DNA of 19,336 bases from positions 1 through 19,336 of the forward strand of contig DASXXS010000087.1 of assembly GCA_036502925.1 (NCBI GenBank). Reading direction: 5' to 3'. The stretch comes from VAZQ01 sp036502925 (GTDB taxonomy: Bacteria > Pseudomonadota > Alphaproteobacteria > Rhizobiales > Xanthobacteraceae). Position numbers and translations under genes: made by a program. The notes under the pieces were generated by a model, which was not told the origin of the DNA, did no database searches, and saw only the letters and a program-made list of their open reading frames with translations. Shown here in pieces: positions 4,541 through 13,522 of this stretch (the stretch's first letter is position 1; each line of letters opens with the position of its first letter).

Positions 4541-5875
4541 ATGACCCCATCCGCCAAAACCCCGCTCGCGGCCCGCCGCGCCGGTCCGTTGCAGGGCCGC
4601 GTGCGCGTGCCAGGCGACAAATCGATCTCCCATCGGGCGCTGATCTTCGGCGCCCTGGCGGTGGGCGAGACCCGCATTTCGGGGCTCCTCGAAGGCGATG
4701 ATGTGCTCCGTACCGCCGACGCCATGCGGGCGCTCGGCGCCAGGGTCGAACGCCTCGGGCAGGGCGCCTGGCGGGTTCAGGGGGTCGGCGTCGGCGGCTT
4801 TCGGGCGCCGGCGGAGGTGCTTGATTTCGGCAATTCCGGCACCGGCTGCCGGCTGATCCTGGGCGCGGTGGCGGGCTGCCCGATCACCGCGATCTTCGAC
4901 GGGGACGCTTCGCTGCGCCGGCGGCCCATGCAGCGCATCCTCGATCCGATCACCCTGATGGGCGCTCGGGCGGCCAGCGCCGCCGAGGGCGGCCGCCTGC
5001 CCATCACGCTCGCTGGCGCGCGCGATCCGATCCCGATCCTCTATCGCACCCCGGTGCCGTCCGCCCAGATCAAGTCCGCGGTGCTGCTCGCCGGCCTCAG
5101 CTGCCCGGGCGAGACCACCGTGATCGAGACCGAGGCGAGCCGCGATCACACCGAGCGCCTGCTCGAGCATTTCGGGGCGCAGATCACGGTCGCCCACGAG
5201 GGCCCGCACGGCCGCCGGATCACGCTCAAGGGCGAGCCCGAGCTGCACCCCGCCGCGGTGGTGGTGCCGGCCGATCCCTCCTCCGCCGCCTTCCCGATGG
5301 TGGCCGCCCTGATCGTGCCGGGCTCGGAGCTGGTCGTGACCGAGGTCATGACCAATCCGCTGCGCACCGGGCTCATCACCACGTTGCATGAGATGGGCGC
5401 CCGCATCGAGACGCTCGAGGTCCGCCGCGATGCCGGCGAGGCCATGGCGGATTTCCGCATCCAGGCGTCGGCGCTGCATGGCGTCGATGTGCCGGCCGCG
5501 CGTGCGCCTTCCATGATCGACGAATATCCGATCCTCGCGGTCGCGGCCGCCTTCGCGCATGGCACCACCATCATGCGCGGGCTCAAGGAGCTGCGGGTCA
5601 AGGAATCCGACCGCCTGGCCGCGGTGGCGGAGGGGCTGCGCCTAAATGGGGTCGCGGTCGAGATCGACGGCGACGACCTGATCGTGCATGGAACCGGAAC
5701 GGTGGCCGGGGGCGGCCTGGTGGCGACCCACATGGATCACCGCATCGCCATGTCATTCCTGGTGATGGGGCTCGCATCCGCCAAGCCGGTCAAGGTCGAC
5801 GACGGCTCGTTCATTGCCACCAGCTTCCCGGGATTTGTGCCGATGCTGCGGGGCTTGGGAGCGGATGTCGGATGA
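4541..5875 (+). CDS. aroA: 3-phosphoshikimate 1-carboxyvinyltransferase (EPSP synthase)
   Basis: AroA joins phosphoenolpyruvate to shikimate 3-phosphate, the sixth step of the shikimate pathway. The 444-residue product has all family motifs: 'PGDKSISHR' (24-32), 'LDFGNSGTGCRL' (94-105), 'SAQIKSAVLLAGL', 'DPSSAAFP', 'APSMIDEYPIL', 'LRVKESDRL' and 'DHRIAMSFLVMGL'. It resembles the class II enzyme CP4, with Gly100 where CP4 has Ala100. I start at ATG 4541 because it gives the usual N-terminus and length. This ATG has no clear Shine-Dalgarno, whereas the in-frame ATG at 4499 has GGAGA 8 nt upstream and would add 14 residues. It heads the aroA-cmk-rpsA order typical of the class. Confidence 0.96.
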   Translation: MTPSAKTPLAARRAGPLQGRVRVPGDKSISHRALIFGALAVGETRISGLLEGDDVLRTADAMRALGARVERLGQGAWRVQGVGVGGFRAPAEVLDFGNSGTGCRLILGAVAGCPITAIFDGDASLRRRPMQRILDPITLMGARAASAAEGGRLPITLAGARDPIPILYRTPVPSAQIKSAVLLAGLSCPGETTVIETEASRDHTERLLEHFGAQITVAHEGPHGRRITLKGEPELHPAAVVVPADPSSAAFPMVAALIVPGSELVVTEVMTNPLRTGLITTLHEMGARIETLEVRRDAGEAMADFRIQASALHGVDVPAARAPSMIDEYPILAVAAAFAHGTTIMRGLKELRVKESDRLAAVAEGLRLNGVAVEIDGDDLIVHGTGTVAGGGLVATHMDHRIAMSFLVMGLASAKPVKVDDGSFIATSFPGFVPMLRGLGADVG

Positions 5876-5896
5876 GCGCGTGCCATCTCTTCTTAA

Positions 5897-6030
5897 CCTC
5901 CCCCTGCAAGGGGGAGGTCGGCGGGCGCAGCGAGCCGGGTGGGGGTCCGTGCCATCCGGCTAGCCTGGCATTCGCCGGACCTCTCCTTGGATTGCCTTCG
6001 GCAATCCAGCCCTCCCCTTGCCGGGGAGGG
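5897..6030. repeat. Cluster of three palindromic repeats between aroA and cmk
   Basis: Three perfect hairpins occur in a row: a 9-bp stem at 5897-5905/5909-5917 (CCTCCCCCT), an 8-bp stem at 5989-5996/6000-6007 (GGATTGCC) and an 8-bp stem at 6010-6017/6023-6030 (CCCTCCCC). The first is followed by the GC-rich 'GGCGGGCGCAGCGAGCCGGG' tail typical of dispersed rhizobial repeats. The third ends 5 nt before the cmk ATG and contains its ribosome site. Nothing else is seen in this gap. Confidence 0.85.
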
Positions 6031-6035
6031 ATAAG

Positions 6036-6674
6036 ATGATCATCGCCATCGACGGGCCGGCCGCCTCCGGCAAAGGCACACTGGGCAAGCGGCTGGCAGC
6101 CCATTACGGACTGCGGCATCTCGATACCGGCCTGCTCTACCGGGCGGTCGCCAAGGCGATGGTCGACGGCGGCCATCGGTTGGACGATACGCCGCGCGCG
6201 GTCGCCGCCGCGCGCGCGCTCGATCCGGCCGGCTTCGACGAGACGGCGCTCAAGAGCCACGCCATCGGCGAGGCCGCCTCCCTGGTTTCGGCCATTGCCG
6301 GGGTGCGGAGCGCCTTGCTGGCCTTCCAGCGGGATTTCGGCCGTGCCCCGCCGGGCGCGGTGCTCGACGGCCGCGATATCGGCACGGTCATCTTCCCCGA
6401 CGCGGAGGTTAAGATTCTGGTTACCGCGACCGCGCAGGAGCGCGCCCGCCGCCGCGCCCTGGAGCTCCAGGCGGCCGGGGCGAAAGTGAGCGAGGCCGAG
6501 ATCCTCGCCGATATCCTGCGCCGGGACGAGCGCGACACGAGGCGGCCGGTCGCCCCCCTCAAAGCCGCCCCCGATGCGCACTTGCTCGACACCACGCATT
6601 TGGATATAGACGCGGCATTCCGGGCCGCCGTCGAAATCGTCGAAGCCGTCCGAGCAGGCCGGAAGCGTGGCTGA
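6036..6674 (+). CDS. cmk: Cytidylate (CMP/dCMP) kinase
   Basis: Cmk phosphorylates CMP and dCMP with ATP in pyrimidine nucleotide metabolism in the cytosol. The 212-residue protein opens 'MIIAIDGPAASGKGT' with the P-loop at 7-15. It has the substrate motif 'HLDTGLLYRA' (28-37), the 'DGRDIGTVIFPDAEVK' signature (111-126), a lid 'ERARRRALEL' and a C-terminal 'RDERDTRRPVAPL'. The length is normal. The ATG at 6036 places the P-loop at the usual distance, and GGGGAGGG just before it is the Shine-Dalgarno, which is also the 3' arm of a repeat hairpin. An upstream TTG at 6018 lies inside that hairpin and is unlikely. It sits between aroA and rpsA as in most proteobacteria. Confidence 0.95.
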   Translation: MIIAIDGPAASGKGTLGKRLAAHYGLRHLDTGLLYRAVAKAMVDGGHRLDDTPRAVAAARALDPAGFDETALKSHAIGEAASLVSAIAGVRSALLAFQRDFGRAPPGAVLDGRDIGTVIFPDAEVKILVTATAQERARRRALELQAAGAKVSEAEILADILRRDERDTRRPVAPLKAAPDAHLLDTTHLDIDAAFRAAVEIVEAVRAGRKRG

Positions 6675-6804
6675 CCGCGCTTCCGTCGTGGAGGTCGAGC
6701 CTGCTCCGCCCGCTTCAGTTATCGCCGATCTCTGACGGCCGACCGGACCCGAACCATCGTCTCGATCGCGCGTTTATGCGCCGGAGCCTCCGTTCGTCGG
6801 GGGC

Positions 6805-6862
6805 GCCGAAAGTCGCCGGGACTTGAAGTCGCCAAGACTTCAAAGTCGCTTAGACTTTCGGC
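6805..6862 (+). promoter_or_regulatory. Triple mini-hairpin array in the rpsA leader
   Basis: Three hairpins with 5-nt loops stand head to tail: AAGTC/GACTT (6810-6814/6820-6824), GAAGTC/GACTTC (6825-6830/6836-6841) and AAAGTC/GACTTT (6842-6847/6853-6858). The outer 10-mers GCCGAAAGTC (6805-6814) and GACTTTCGGC (6853-6862) can also pair, enclosing the middle. The array ends 63 nt before the rpsA ATG. No U-tract follows, so it is not a standard terminator. The rest of the 247-bp cmk-rpsA gap shows nothing I can name. Confidence 0.7.
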
Positions 6863-6921
6863 CCGCGCGCTCGGGATGTTCATCAACGCAAATCCGGCGC
6901 TGACCTTAACCTGGAGTATTC

Positions 6922-8655
<1,734 letters not shown>

Positions 8656-8660
8656 CAAAT

Positions 8661-8745
8661 TGGTGTGTAGTGAGTGGTCAGTAGTGAGTAGCTCGCTCGC
8701 CACACTCTTGCTACTCACAACTCACTACCCGCTACTCGCTACTCG
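8661..8745. repeat. Heptamer-array hairpin B
   Basis: Units TGGTGTG, TAGTGAG, TGGTCAG, TAGTGAG and TAGCTCG run in phase from 8661 to 8695. After a short spacer, CTACTCA, CAACTCA, CTACCCG, CTACTCG and CTACTCG run in phase from 8711 to 8745. GTAGTGAGT (8667-8675) pairs with 8720-8728 and GTGAGTAGC (8684-8692) with 8710-8718, separated by a bulge. The element starts 6 bp after the rpsA stop and fills nearly all of the gap before sppA. It could terminate or stabilise the rpsA message. Confidence 0.85.
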
Positions 8746-8764
8746 CATCTGAGGAAAAGCAAAC

Positions 8765-9739
8765 ATGTCGCTCGATGCCGATCAAATCGTCGATCGCCGC
8801 CGGATGCGGCGCAAGCTGACCTTCTGGCGGGTCATTGCGGTGGTCCTGGCGATCGGCGCGGTGATCGGGCTCGGCGCCGCCTTGCGCACGCCCGGCATGG
8901 ATCTGTTCGCCGGTCAGCCCGGCGCCTCGATCGCGCGGGTCTCGATCACCGGCCTCATTCGCAGCGACCAGGAGCGGGTGGAGGCGCTGAACCGGCTCGC
9001 CAGTTCGCGCGTGCGGGCCGTGATCGTGCACATCAACAGCCCCGGCGGCACCACCGCCGGTTCCGAGGAGCTGCATCACTCCTTGATCGGGCTCAAGAGC
9101 AAGAAGCCGATGGTGGTCGTGGTCGACGGGCTGGCGGCCTCGGGCGGCTATATCGCGGCCGTCGCGGCCGATCACATCGTGGCGGAGGAGACCTCGCTGG
9201 TCGGCTCGATCGGCGTGCTGTTTCAGTTTCCCAACGTGGGAGAGCTCCTGAGCAAGGTCGGCGTCTCCATGGAGGAGATCAAGTCGTCGCCGCTCAAAGC
9301 GGCGCCCAACGGCTTCGAGCCCACGAGTCCCGAGGCGCGCGCCGCGATCGCGGCGCTGGTCAAGGATTCCTACGATTGGTTTCGCGATCTCGTGAAGACT
9401 CGCCGGCAGCTCGACGATGCCGGGCTGGAGCGCGTCGCCGACGGGCGCGTCTTTACCGGCCGCCAGGGCGTCCCGCTCAAGCTCGTCGACGAGCTCGGCG
9501 ACGAGCAGACCGCGATTGCCTGGCTGGCGAAGGAGAAGAATATCGATCCCAAGACCCCGGTCAGCGACTACTCGCTGCGCGGCCGATTGAGCGACCTGCC
9601 ATTCCTGCATACCGCCGCCGGCGCGGTCCTGGACGCGGCGGGCCTCGGCGCGTTCGCCCGGCACCTCGACGAGTGGGGCGCCGTGCGGGCGGTGGATCGC
9701 CTCAACCTTGACGGTCTTCTGGCGCTTTGGCACCCTTGA
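8765..9739 (+). CDS. sppA: Signal peptide peptidase SppA, S49 family
   Basis: SppA cleaves remnant signal peptides at the cytoplasmic membrane. The 324-residue protein has an N-terminal membrane anchor (about 20-40) and a single S49 domain, the short form. The nucleophile is S126 in 'DGLAASGGYIAA' and the general base is K178 in 'SSPLKAAPNGF'. Their spacing of 52 residues equals that in B. subtilis SppA (S147/K199). The oxyanion region 'INSPGG' is at 90-95. GAGGAA lies about 8 nt before the ATG. The gene stands between rpsA and ihfB, as in other alphaproteobacteria, after heptamer repeat B. Confidence 0.93.
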   Translation: MSLDADQIVDRRRMRRKLTFWRVIAVVLAIGAVIGLGAALRTPGMDLFAGQPGASIARVSITGLIRSDQERVEALNRLASSRVRAVIVHINSPGGTTAGSEELHHSLIGLKSKKPMVVVVDGLAASGGYIAAVAADHIVAEETSLVGSIGVLFQFPNVGELLSKVGVSMEEIKSSPLKAAPNGFEPTSPEARAAIAALVKDSYDWFRDLVKTRRQLDDAGLERVADGRVFTGRQGVPLKLVDELGDEQTAIAWLAKEKNIDPKTPVSDYSLRGRLSDLPFLHTAAGAVLDAAGLGAFARHLDEWGAVRAVDRLNLDGLLALWHP

Positions 9740-9780
9740 CTCGGCAACTCGTTTTCTTCCCAGGGGAGGCGGCGGCGGCA

Positions 9781-10068
9781 ATGATCAAATCCGAGCTTGT
9801 GCAGCGCATCTCCACGCAGAACCCGCACCTCTATCAGCGCGACGTGGAGAACATCGTCAACGCCATCCTGGGCGAGATCATCGCCGCCATGGCGCGCGGC
9901 GACCGGGTCGAGCTGCGCGGCTTCGGGGCCTTTTCGGTGAAGCATCGTCCGGCCCGTTCCGGACGCAATCCGCGCACCGGCGCCCATGTCTCGGTCGACC
10001 GGAAATCGGTGCCGTTCTTCAAGACCGGCAAGGAAATGCGCGAGCGGCTCAACCGCTCTACTCCGTGA
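9781..10068 (+). CDS. ihfB: Integration host factor subunit beta
   Basis: This 95-residue DNA-bending protein of the HU/IHF family pairs with IHF-alpha and bends DNA in replication, recombination and transcription. The signature 'GFGAFSVKHRPARSGRNPRTG' region (about 47-67) holds the conserved proline arm 'RNPRTG' that intercalates into the minor groove; 'VPFFKTGKEMRERLN' forms the C-terminal helix. The ATG at 9781 has AGGGGAGG about 11 nt upstream, and this start gives the normal N-terminus 'MIKSELVQRI'. I call it ihfB rather than HU because of the neighbouring rpsA and sppA and the 'L..RDVENIVN' N-terminal helix. It starts 41 bp after sppA and is probably co-transcribed. Confidence 0.93.
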   Translation: MIKSELVQRISTQNPHLYQRDVENIVNAILGEIIAAMARGDRVELRGFGAFSVKHRPARSGRNPRTGAHVSVDRKSVPFFKTGKEMRERLNRSTP

Positions 10069-10128
10069 GCGGGCGCATCATTGCGGCGGGCCCGGTGACA
10101 GCCCCCATGAAGCCCACAAAGTAGCTCG

Positions 10129-10485
10129 ATGATCCGCAAGATCGTCACGGCACTGGTGCTGATCGCGCTCGCGCTGGTGCTGATTTCGTTCGCGGTCGCC
10201 AATCGCCAGGTCGTCGTCGTCTCGCTCGATCCGTTCGATCAGGGCAATCCGGCGCTGGTGTTCTCGCAGCCCATGTACCTCGTCATATTCGTCGTGCTGA
10301 TCGTCGGCGTGGTGCTCGGTGGCTGCGCGGCCTGGCTGCGGCAGGCCAAATGGCGGGCCCGGGCGCGCCGCGCCGAGGCCCAGGGGAGCGCCTTGCGGGC
10401 CCGCTTGAACGAGCACGATGCGGCGGCCCCCGCCCCGCCCGCCGACGAGCGGCCGCGCCTCATCGTCCCGCCGCCCGCGGCCTGA
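10129..10485 (+). CDS. LapA-domain (DUF1049) inner membrane protein
   Basis: The 118-residue protein has two membrane helices (about 4-24 and 48-70) joined by the short segment 'FAVANRQVVVVSLDPF' that is typical of LapA/DUF1049. A cytoplasmic arginine-rich and then proline/alanine-rich tail follows. E. coli LapA works with LapB in controlling lipopolysaccharide assembly; in alphaproteobacteria the role is less clear. The place after ihfB is conserved across proteobacteria and supports the call. No strong Shine-Dalgarno precedes the ATG at 10129. No lapB (tetratricopeptide) gene follows; trpF comes next. Confidence 0.88.
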   Translation: MIRKIVTALVLIALALVLISFAVANRQVVVVSLDPFDQGNPALVFSQPMYLVIFVVLIVGVVLGGCAAWLRQAKWRARARRAEAQGSALRARLNEHDAAAPAPPADERPRLIVPPPAA

Positions 10486-10578
10486 TTTAGGCTGGCAGCA
10501 CCGACCCGAAACCCGGACTCCACATTTCCGCAAAATGCTCTAAAGCCGGTGTAGAATCGGCCACGCAGGAAACCCGGC

Positions 10579-11280
10579 ATGTCAGTGCTGATCAAAATCT
10601 GTGGTCTGAAGACGCCCGCGATGCTCGATGCGGCGCTCGATGCGGGCGCCGACCTGGTGGGCTTCGTGTTCTTTCCGCCGTCGCCGCGCCATGTCCGCTT
10701 CGAGGCGGCGCGCACGCTCGGCGAGCGCGTGCGCAACCGCGCCCGCAAGGTCGCGGTCTCGGTCGATGCCGATGACGAGCTGCTGAAATCCTGCATCGCC
10801 GCCTTGCAGCCGGACCTGCTGCAGCTGCACGGCAGCGAGCCGCCGGAGCGCGTCGCCGCGATCCGGTCCCGCTTCGGGCTGCAGGTGATGAAGGCCTTGC
10901 CGGTCAGCGAACGCGCCGATCTGTCGTCGGTCCATCGCTATGCCCAGGTCGCCGATCTCATCATGTTCGATGCGCGGGCGCCGCGCGAGGCCAGCCGTCC
11001 GGGCGGTCTCGGCAAGGCTTTCGATTGGCGCCTCATGGAGAAGCTTGCTCTGCGCGTGCCCTTCATGCTTTCCGGCGGCCTGGATGCCGGCAATGTCGGC
11101 GAGGCGCTCCGCATCGCGCGGGCGGACGGCCTCGACGTCTCCTCAGGCGTCGAGCGCGCCCCCGGCGAGAAGGATGCCGACATGATTCGCGCCTTCATCC
11201 GTGTCGCCCGCGAGGCCTCCGCGAAGATGCCGCCCGGCTCCGCTGCGCGGCAGCCGGCCGCCCACGGCGCCGGCCGGTGA
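10579..11280 (+). CDS. trpF: Phosphoribosylanthranilate isomerase
   Basis: TrpF converts phosphoribosylanthranilate to CdRP, the third step of tryptophan synthesis. The 233-residue TIM barrel has the catalytic cysteine C8 in 'LIKICGL' and the catalytic aspartate D131 in 'LIMFDARAP'. Phosphate-binding motifs are 'LQLHG' (81-85), 'GGLGKAFDW' (142-150), 'LSGGLDAGNV' and 'DVSSGVE'. It is a little longer than average, with a low-complexity tail after 'FIRVAREA'. AGGAAA lies about 8 nt before the ATG. A -10-like TAGAAT at 10552-10557 without a good -35 may belong to its promoter. It leads trpF-trpB-trpA; trpB starts 17 nt after its stop. Confidence 0.96.
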   Translation: MSVLIKICGLKTPAMLDAALDAGADLVGFVFFPPSPRHVRFEAARTLGERVRNRARKVAVSVDADDELLKSCIAALQPDLLQLHGSEPPERVAAIRSRFGLQVMKALPVSERADLSSVHRYAQVADLIMFDARAPREASRPGGLGKAFDWRLMEKLALRVPFMLSGGLDAGNVGEALRIARADGLDVSSGVERAPGEKDADMIRAFIRVAREASAKMPPGSAARQPAAHGAGR

Positions 11281-11297
11281 GCGGGAGCCAGGAGCCG

Positions 11298-12533
11298 ATG
11301 TCGGTCCAGCAACCCAACTCCTTCCGTACCGGCCCCGACGAGCGCGGCCATTTCGGCATCTATGGGGGCCGTTTCGTGGCCGAAACCCTGATGCCGCTGA
11401 TCCTGGAGCTGGAGCGAGCCTACGCGCAGGCCAAGGCCGATCCCGCCTTCGGCCGCGAGCTGGAATTTCATCTCGCCCATTACGTGGGCCGGCCGTCGCC
11501 GCTCTATTTTGCCGAGCGCATGACCGAATATTGCCGTCGCAACGGTGTCTCGCCGGGCGCGAAAATCTACTTCAAGCGCGAGGATCTCAATCATACCGGC
11601 GCCCATAAGGTGAACAATGTGCTGGGCCAGATCATGCTGGCGCGCCGCATGGGCAAGCCGCGCATCATCGCGGAGACCGGGGCCGGCATGCATGGGGTGG
11701 CCACCGCCACGCTGTGCGCCAAGTTCGGCCTGCAATGCATCGTCTACATGGGCGCGGTCGATGTCGAGCGGCAGCAGGCGAACGTCCTGCGCATGCAGGC
11801 CTTGGGGGCGCAGGTGCGGCCGGTCACCTCCGGCTCCAACACCCTCAAGGATGCCATGAACGAGGCGCTGCGCGACTGGGTCACCAACGTCTCCGATACG
11901 TTCTATTGCATCGGCACGGTGGCGGGGCCGCACCCCTATCCGATGATGGTGCGCGATTTCCAATCCGTCATCGGCAACGAGACCCGCGCGCAGATGATGG
12001 CGGCGGAAGGCCGGCTGCCGGATTCGCTCATCGCCTGCATCGGCGGCGGCTCGAACGCCATGGGACTGTTCCATCCGTTCCTCGACGATGCGCAGATTGA
12101 AATCTACGGCGTCGAAGCGGCCGGCCATGGTCTCACCGCCTTGCATGCGGCCTCGATCGCGGGCGGCCGCCCCGGGGTGCTGCACGGCAATCGCACCTAC
12201 CTGCTCATGGACCGGGACGGGCAGATCAACGAAGCCCATTCGATCTCGGCCGGCCTCGATTATCCCGGCATCGGGCCCGAGCACGCCTGGCTCAACGACA
12301 TCAAGCGGGTGAAATATCTGTCCGCCACCGACGACGAGGCGGTGGCGGCGTTCGGGCTTTGCGCCCGGCTCGAAGGCATCATCCCGGCGCTCGAGCCCGC
12401 CCATGCGCTGGCGCGCGTCCTGGATATCGCCCCGAGCAAGCCCAGGGATCACCTCATGGTGGTGAACCTGTCGGGGCGCGGCGACAAGGATTTGTCCAGC
12501 GTCGAGGAATACTTGAAACGGCACACGTCATGA
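11298..12533 (+). CDS. trpB: Tryptophan synthase beta subunit
   Basis: TrpB is the PLP enzyme that joins indole to serine-derived aminoacrylate. The 411-residue protein has the PLP lysine K104 in 'LNHTGAHKVNN' and the catalytic glutamate E126 in 'AETGAGMHG', spaced 22 residues apart as in the E. coli enzyme (K87/E109). It also has 'GGGSNAMGLFHPF', which binds the cofactor phosphate, and 'HSISAGLDYPGIGPEHAWL' near the C-terminus. The longer N-terminus is normal for alphaproteobacteria. AGGAG lies just upstream of the ATG at 11298. It overlaps trpA by the ATGA at 12530-12533, so the two subunits of the complex are likely translationally coupled. Confidence 0.98.
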   Translation: MSVQQPNSFRTGPDERGHFGIYGGRFVAETLMPLILELERAYAQAKADPAFGRELEFHLAHYVGRPSPLYFAERMTEYCRRNGVSPGAKIYFKREDLNHTGAHKVNNVLGQIMLARRMGKPRIIAETGAGMHGVATATLCAKFGLQCIVYMGAVDVERQQANVLRMQALGAQVRPVTSGSNTLKDAMNEALRDWVTNVSDTFYCIGTVAGPHPYPMMVRDFQSVIGNETRAQMMAAEGRLPDSLIACIGGGSNAMGLFHPFLDDAQIEIYGVEAAGHGLTALHAASIAGGRPGVLHGNRTYLLMDRDGQINEAHSISAGLDYPGIGPEHAWLNDIKRVKYLSATDDEAVAAFGLCARLEGIIPALEPAHALARVLDIAPSKPRDHLMVVNLSGRGDKDLSSVEEYLKRHTS

Positions 12534-13369
12534 CGACGCGAATCGAGGAGCGCTTCGCCGCGCTCGAGCGCGCGGGCCGTGCCGCCCTGGTCACCTTCGT
12601 GACCGCCGGCGATCCCGACACCGCCACCTCGCTCGAAATTTTGCGCGCGCTGCCGGCGGCCGGCGCCGACGTGATCGAGCTCGGCATGCCGTTCACCGAT
12701 CCGATGGCGGATGGTCCCGCCATCCAGGCCTCCTCGCTGCGCGCGCTGAGGGCCGGCCAGGACATGCGCAAGACCCTCGCCCTGGTGGCGGAATTCCGTC
12801 GGGCCGACGCCGCCACGCCGATCGTCCTGATGGGCTACTACAATCCGATCTATGTCTACGGGGTCGCGCGCTTTTTGATCGACGCCAAGGCGGCCGGCGT
12901 GGACGGGCTCATCGTGGTCGATCTGCCGCCTGAGGAGGACGACGAGCTGTGCCTGCCGGCGCTTGCGGCCGGGCTCAATTTCATTCGTCTCGCCACCCCC
13001 ACCACCGACGATGCGCGGCTGCCGGCGGTGCTCGCCAACACCTCGGGCTTTGTCTATTACGTTTCCATCACCGGCATCACCGGCATGGCCGCCCCGGATA
13101 CCGGCAAGGTCAAGTCCGCGGTCGGGCGCATCAAGCGCCATACCGGGCTGCCGGTTGCGGTCGGCTTCGGGGTCAGGACAGCCGCGCAGGCGCGCGCGAT
13201 CGCCGCGGTCGCCGACGGCGTGGTGATCGGCTCGGCGCTGGTCGATGCGCTCAAGCAAAGCCTCGGACCCGACATGAAGGCGACCAGGTCGAGCGTCAAA
13301 GCGGTCACCGATCTGGTCGCAGGCCTCGCGCAAGGCGTGCGCGCGGCCCGCCGCGTGGCGGCCGAGTGA
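12530..13369 (+). CDS. trpA: Tryptophan synthase alpha subunit
   Basis: TrpA cleaves indole-3-glycerol phosphate and passes indole through a tunnel to TrpB. The 279-residue barrel has the catalytic pair E50 and D61 in 'VIELGMPFTDPMADGP' (E. coli E49/D60), 'LMGYYNPIYVYG' and the phosphate loops 'YYVSITGITGM' and 'VGFGVRT'. The length is normal. The start ATG overlaps the trpB stop (ATGA), which fixes the start. A palindromic repeat follows its stop before accD. Confidence 0.97.
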   Translation: MTTRIEERFAALERAGRAALVTFVTAGDPDTATSLEILRALPAAGADVIELGMPFTDPMADGPAIQASSLRALRAGQDMRKTLALVAEFRRADAATPIVLMGYYNPIYVYGVARFLIDAKAAGVDGLIVVDLPPEEDDELCLPALAAGLNFIRLATPTTDDARLPAVLANTSGFVYYVSITGITGMAAPDTGKVKSAVGRIKRHTGLPVAVGFGVRTAAQARAIAAVADGVVIGSALVDALKQSLGPDMKATRSSVKAVTDLVAGLAQGVRAARRVAAE

Positions 13370-13383
13370 GTTGCGCGACCGTG

Positions 13384-13497
13384 CGGAGTTTGTAGCCCGG
13401 ATGGAGCCAACGGGTCGGCGCGAAGCGCCGCCCGATGATAAACTCCGCGTAATCCGGGTCGCCTGTCCCGCATTGCGCTACGCTCCATGCGGGCTAC
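13384..13497. repeat. Long imperfect palindromic repeat between trpA and accD
   Basis: The 16-nt arms 13392-13407 (GTAGCCCGGATGGAGC) and 13482-13497 are inverted copies with one mismatch. Between them lie an inner perfect hairpin (GGCGC/GCGCC, 13417-13421/13425-13429) and AAACTCCG (13440-13447), which is complementary to 13384-13391. This GTAGCCCGG..CCGGGCTAC pattern resembles a dispersed repeat seen in many proteobacterial genomes. It fills most of the 153-bp gap and may separate trp from accD expression. Confidence 0.85.
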
Positions 13498-13522
13498 ATA
13501 AAGACTACACCCGAGGATCGCC

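Noticed and set aside
6667..6738. 22-residue GTG frame overlapping the cmk stop
   Set aside because: It has poor ribosome-site spacing, no family and low-complexity sequence; it cannot be supported.
10938..12524. 528-residue minus-strand frame opposite trpF/trpB
   Set aside because: It is the antisense of well-identified trp genes, with no ribosome site or family motif.
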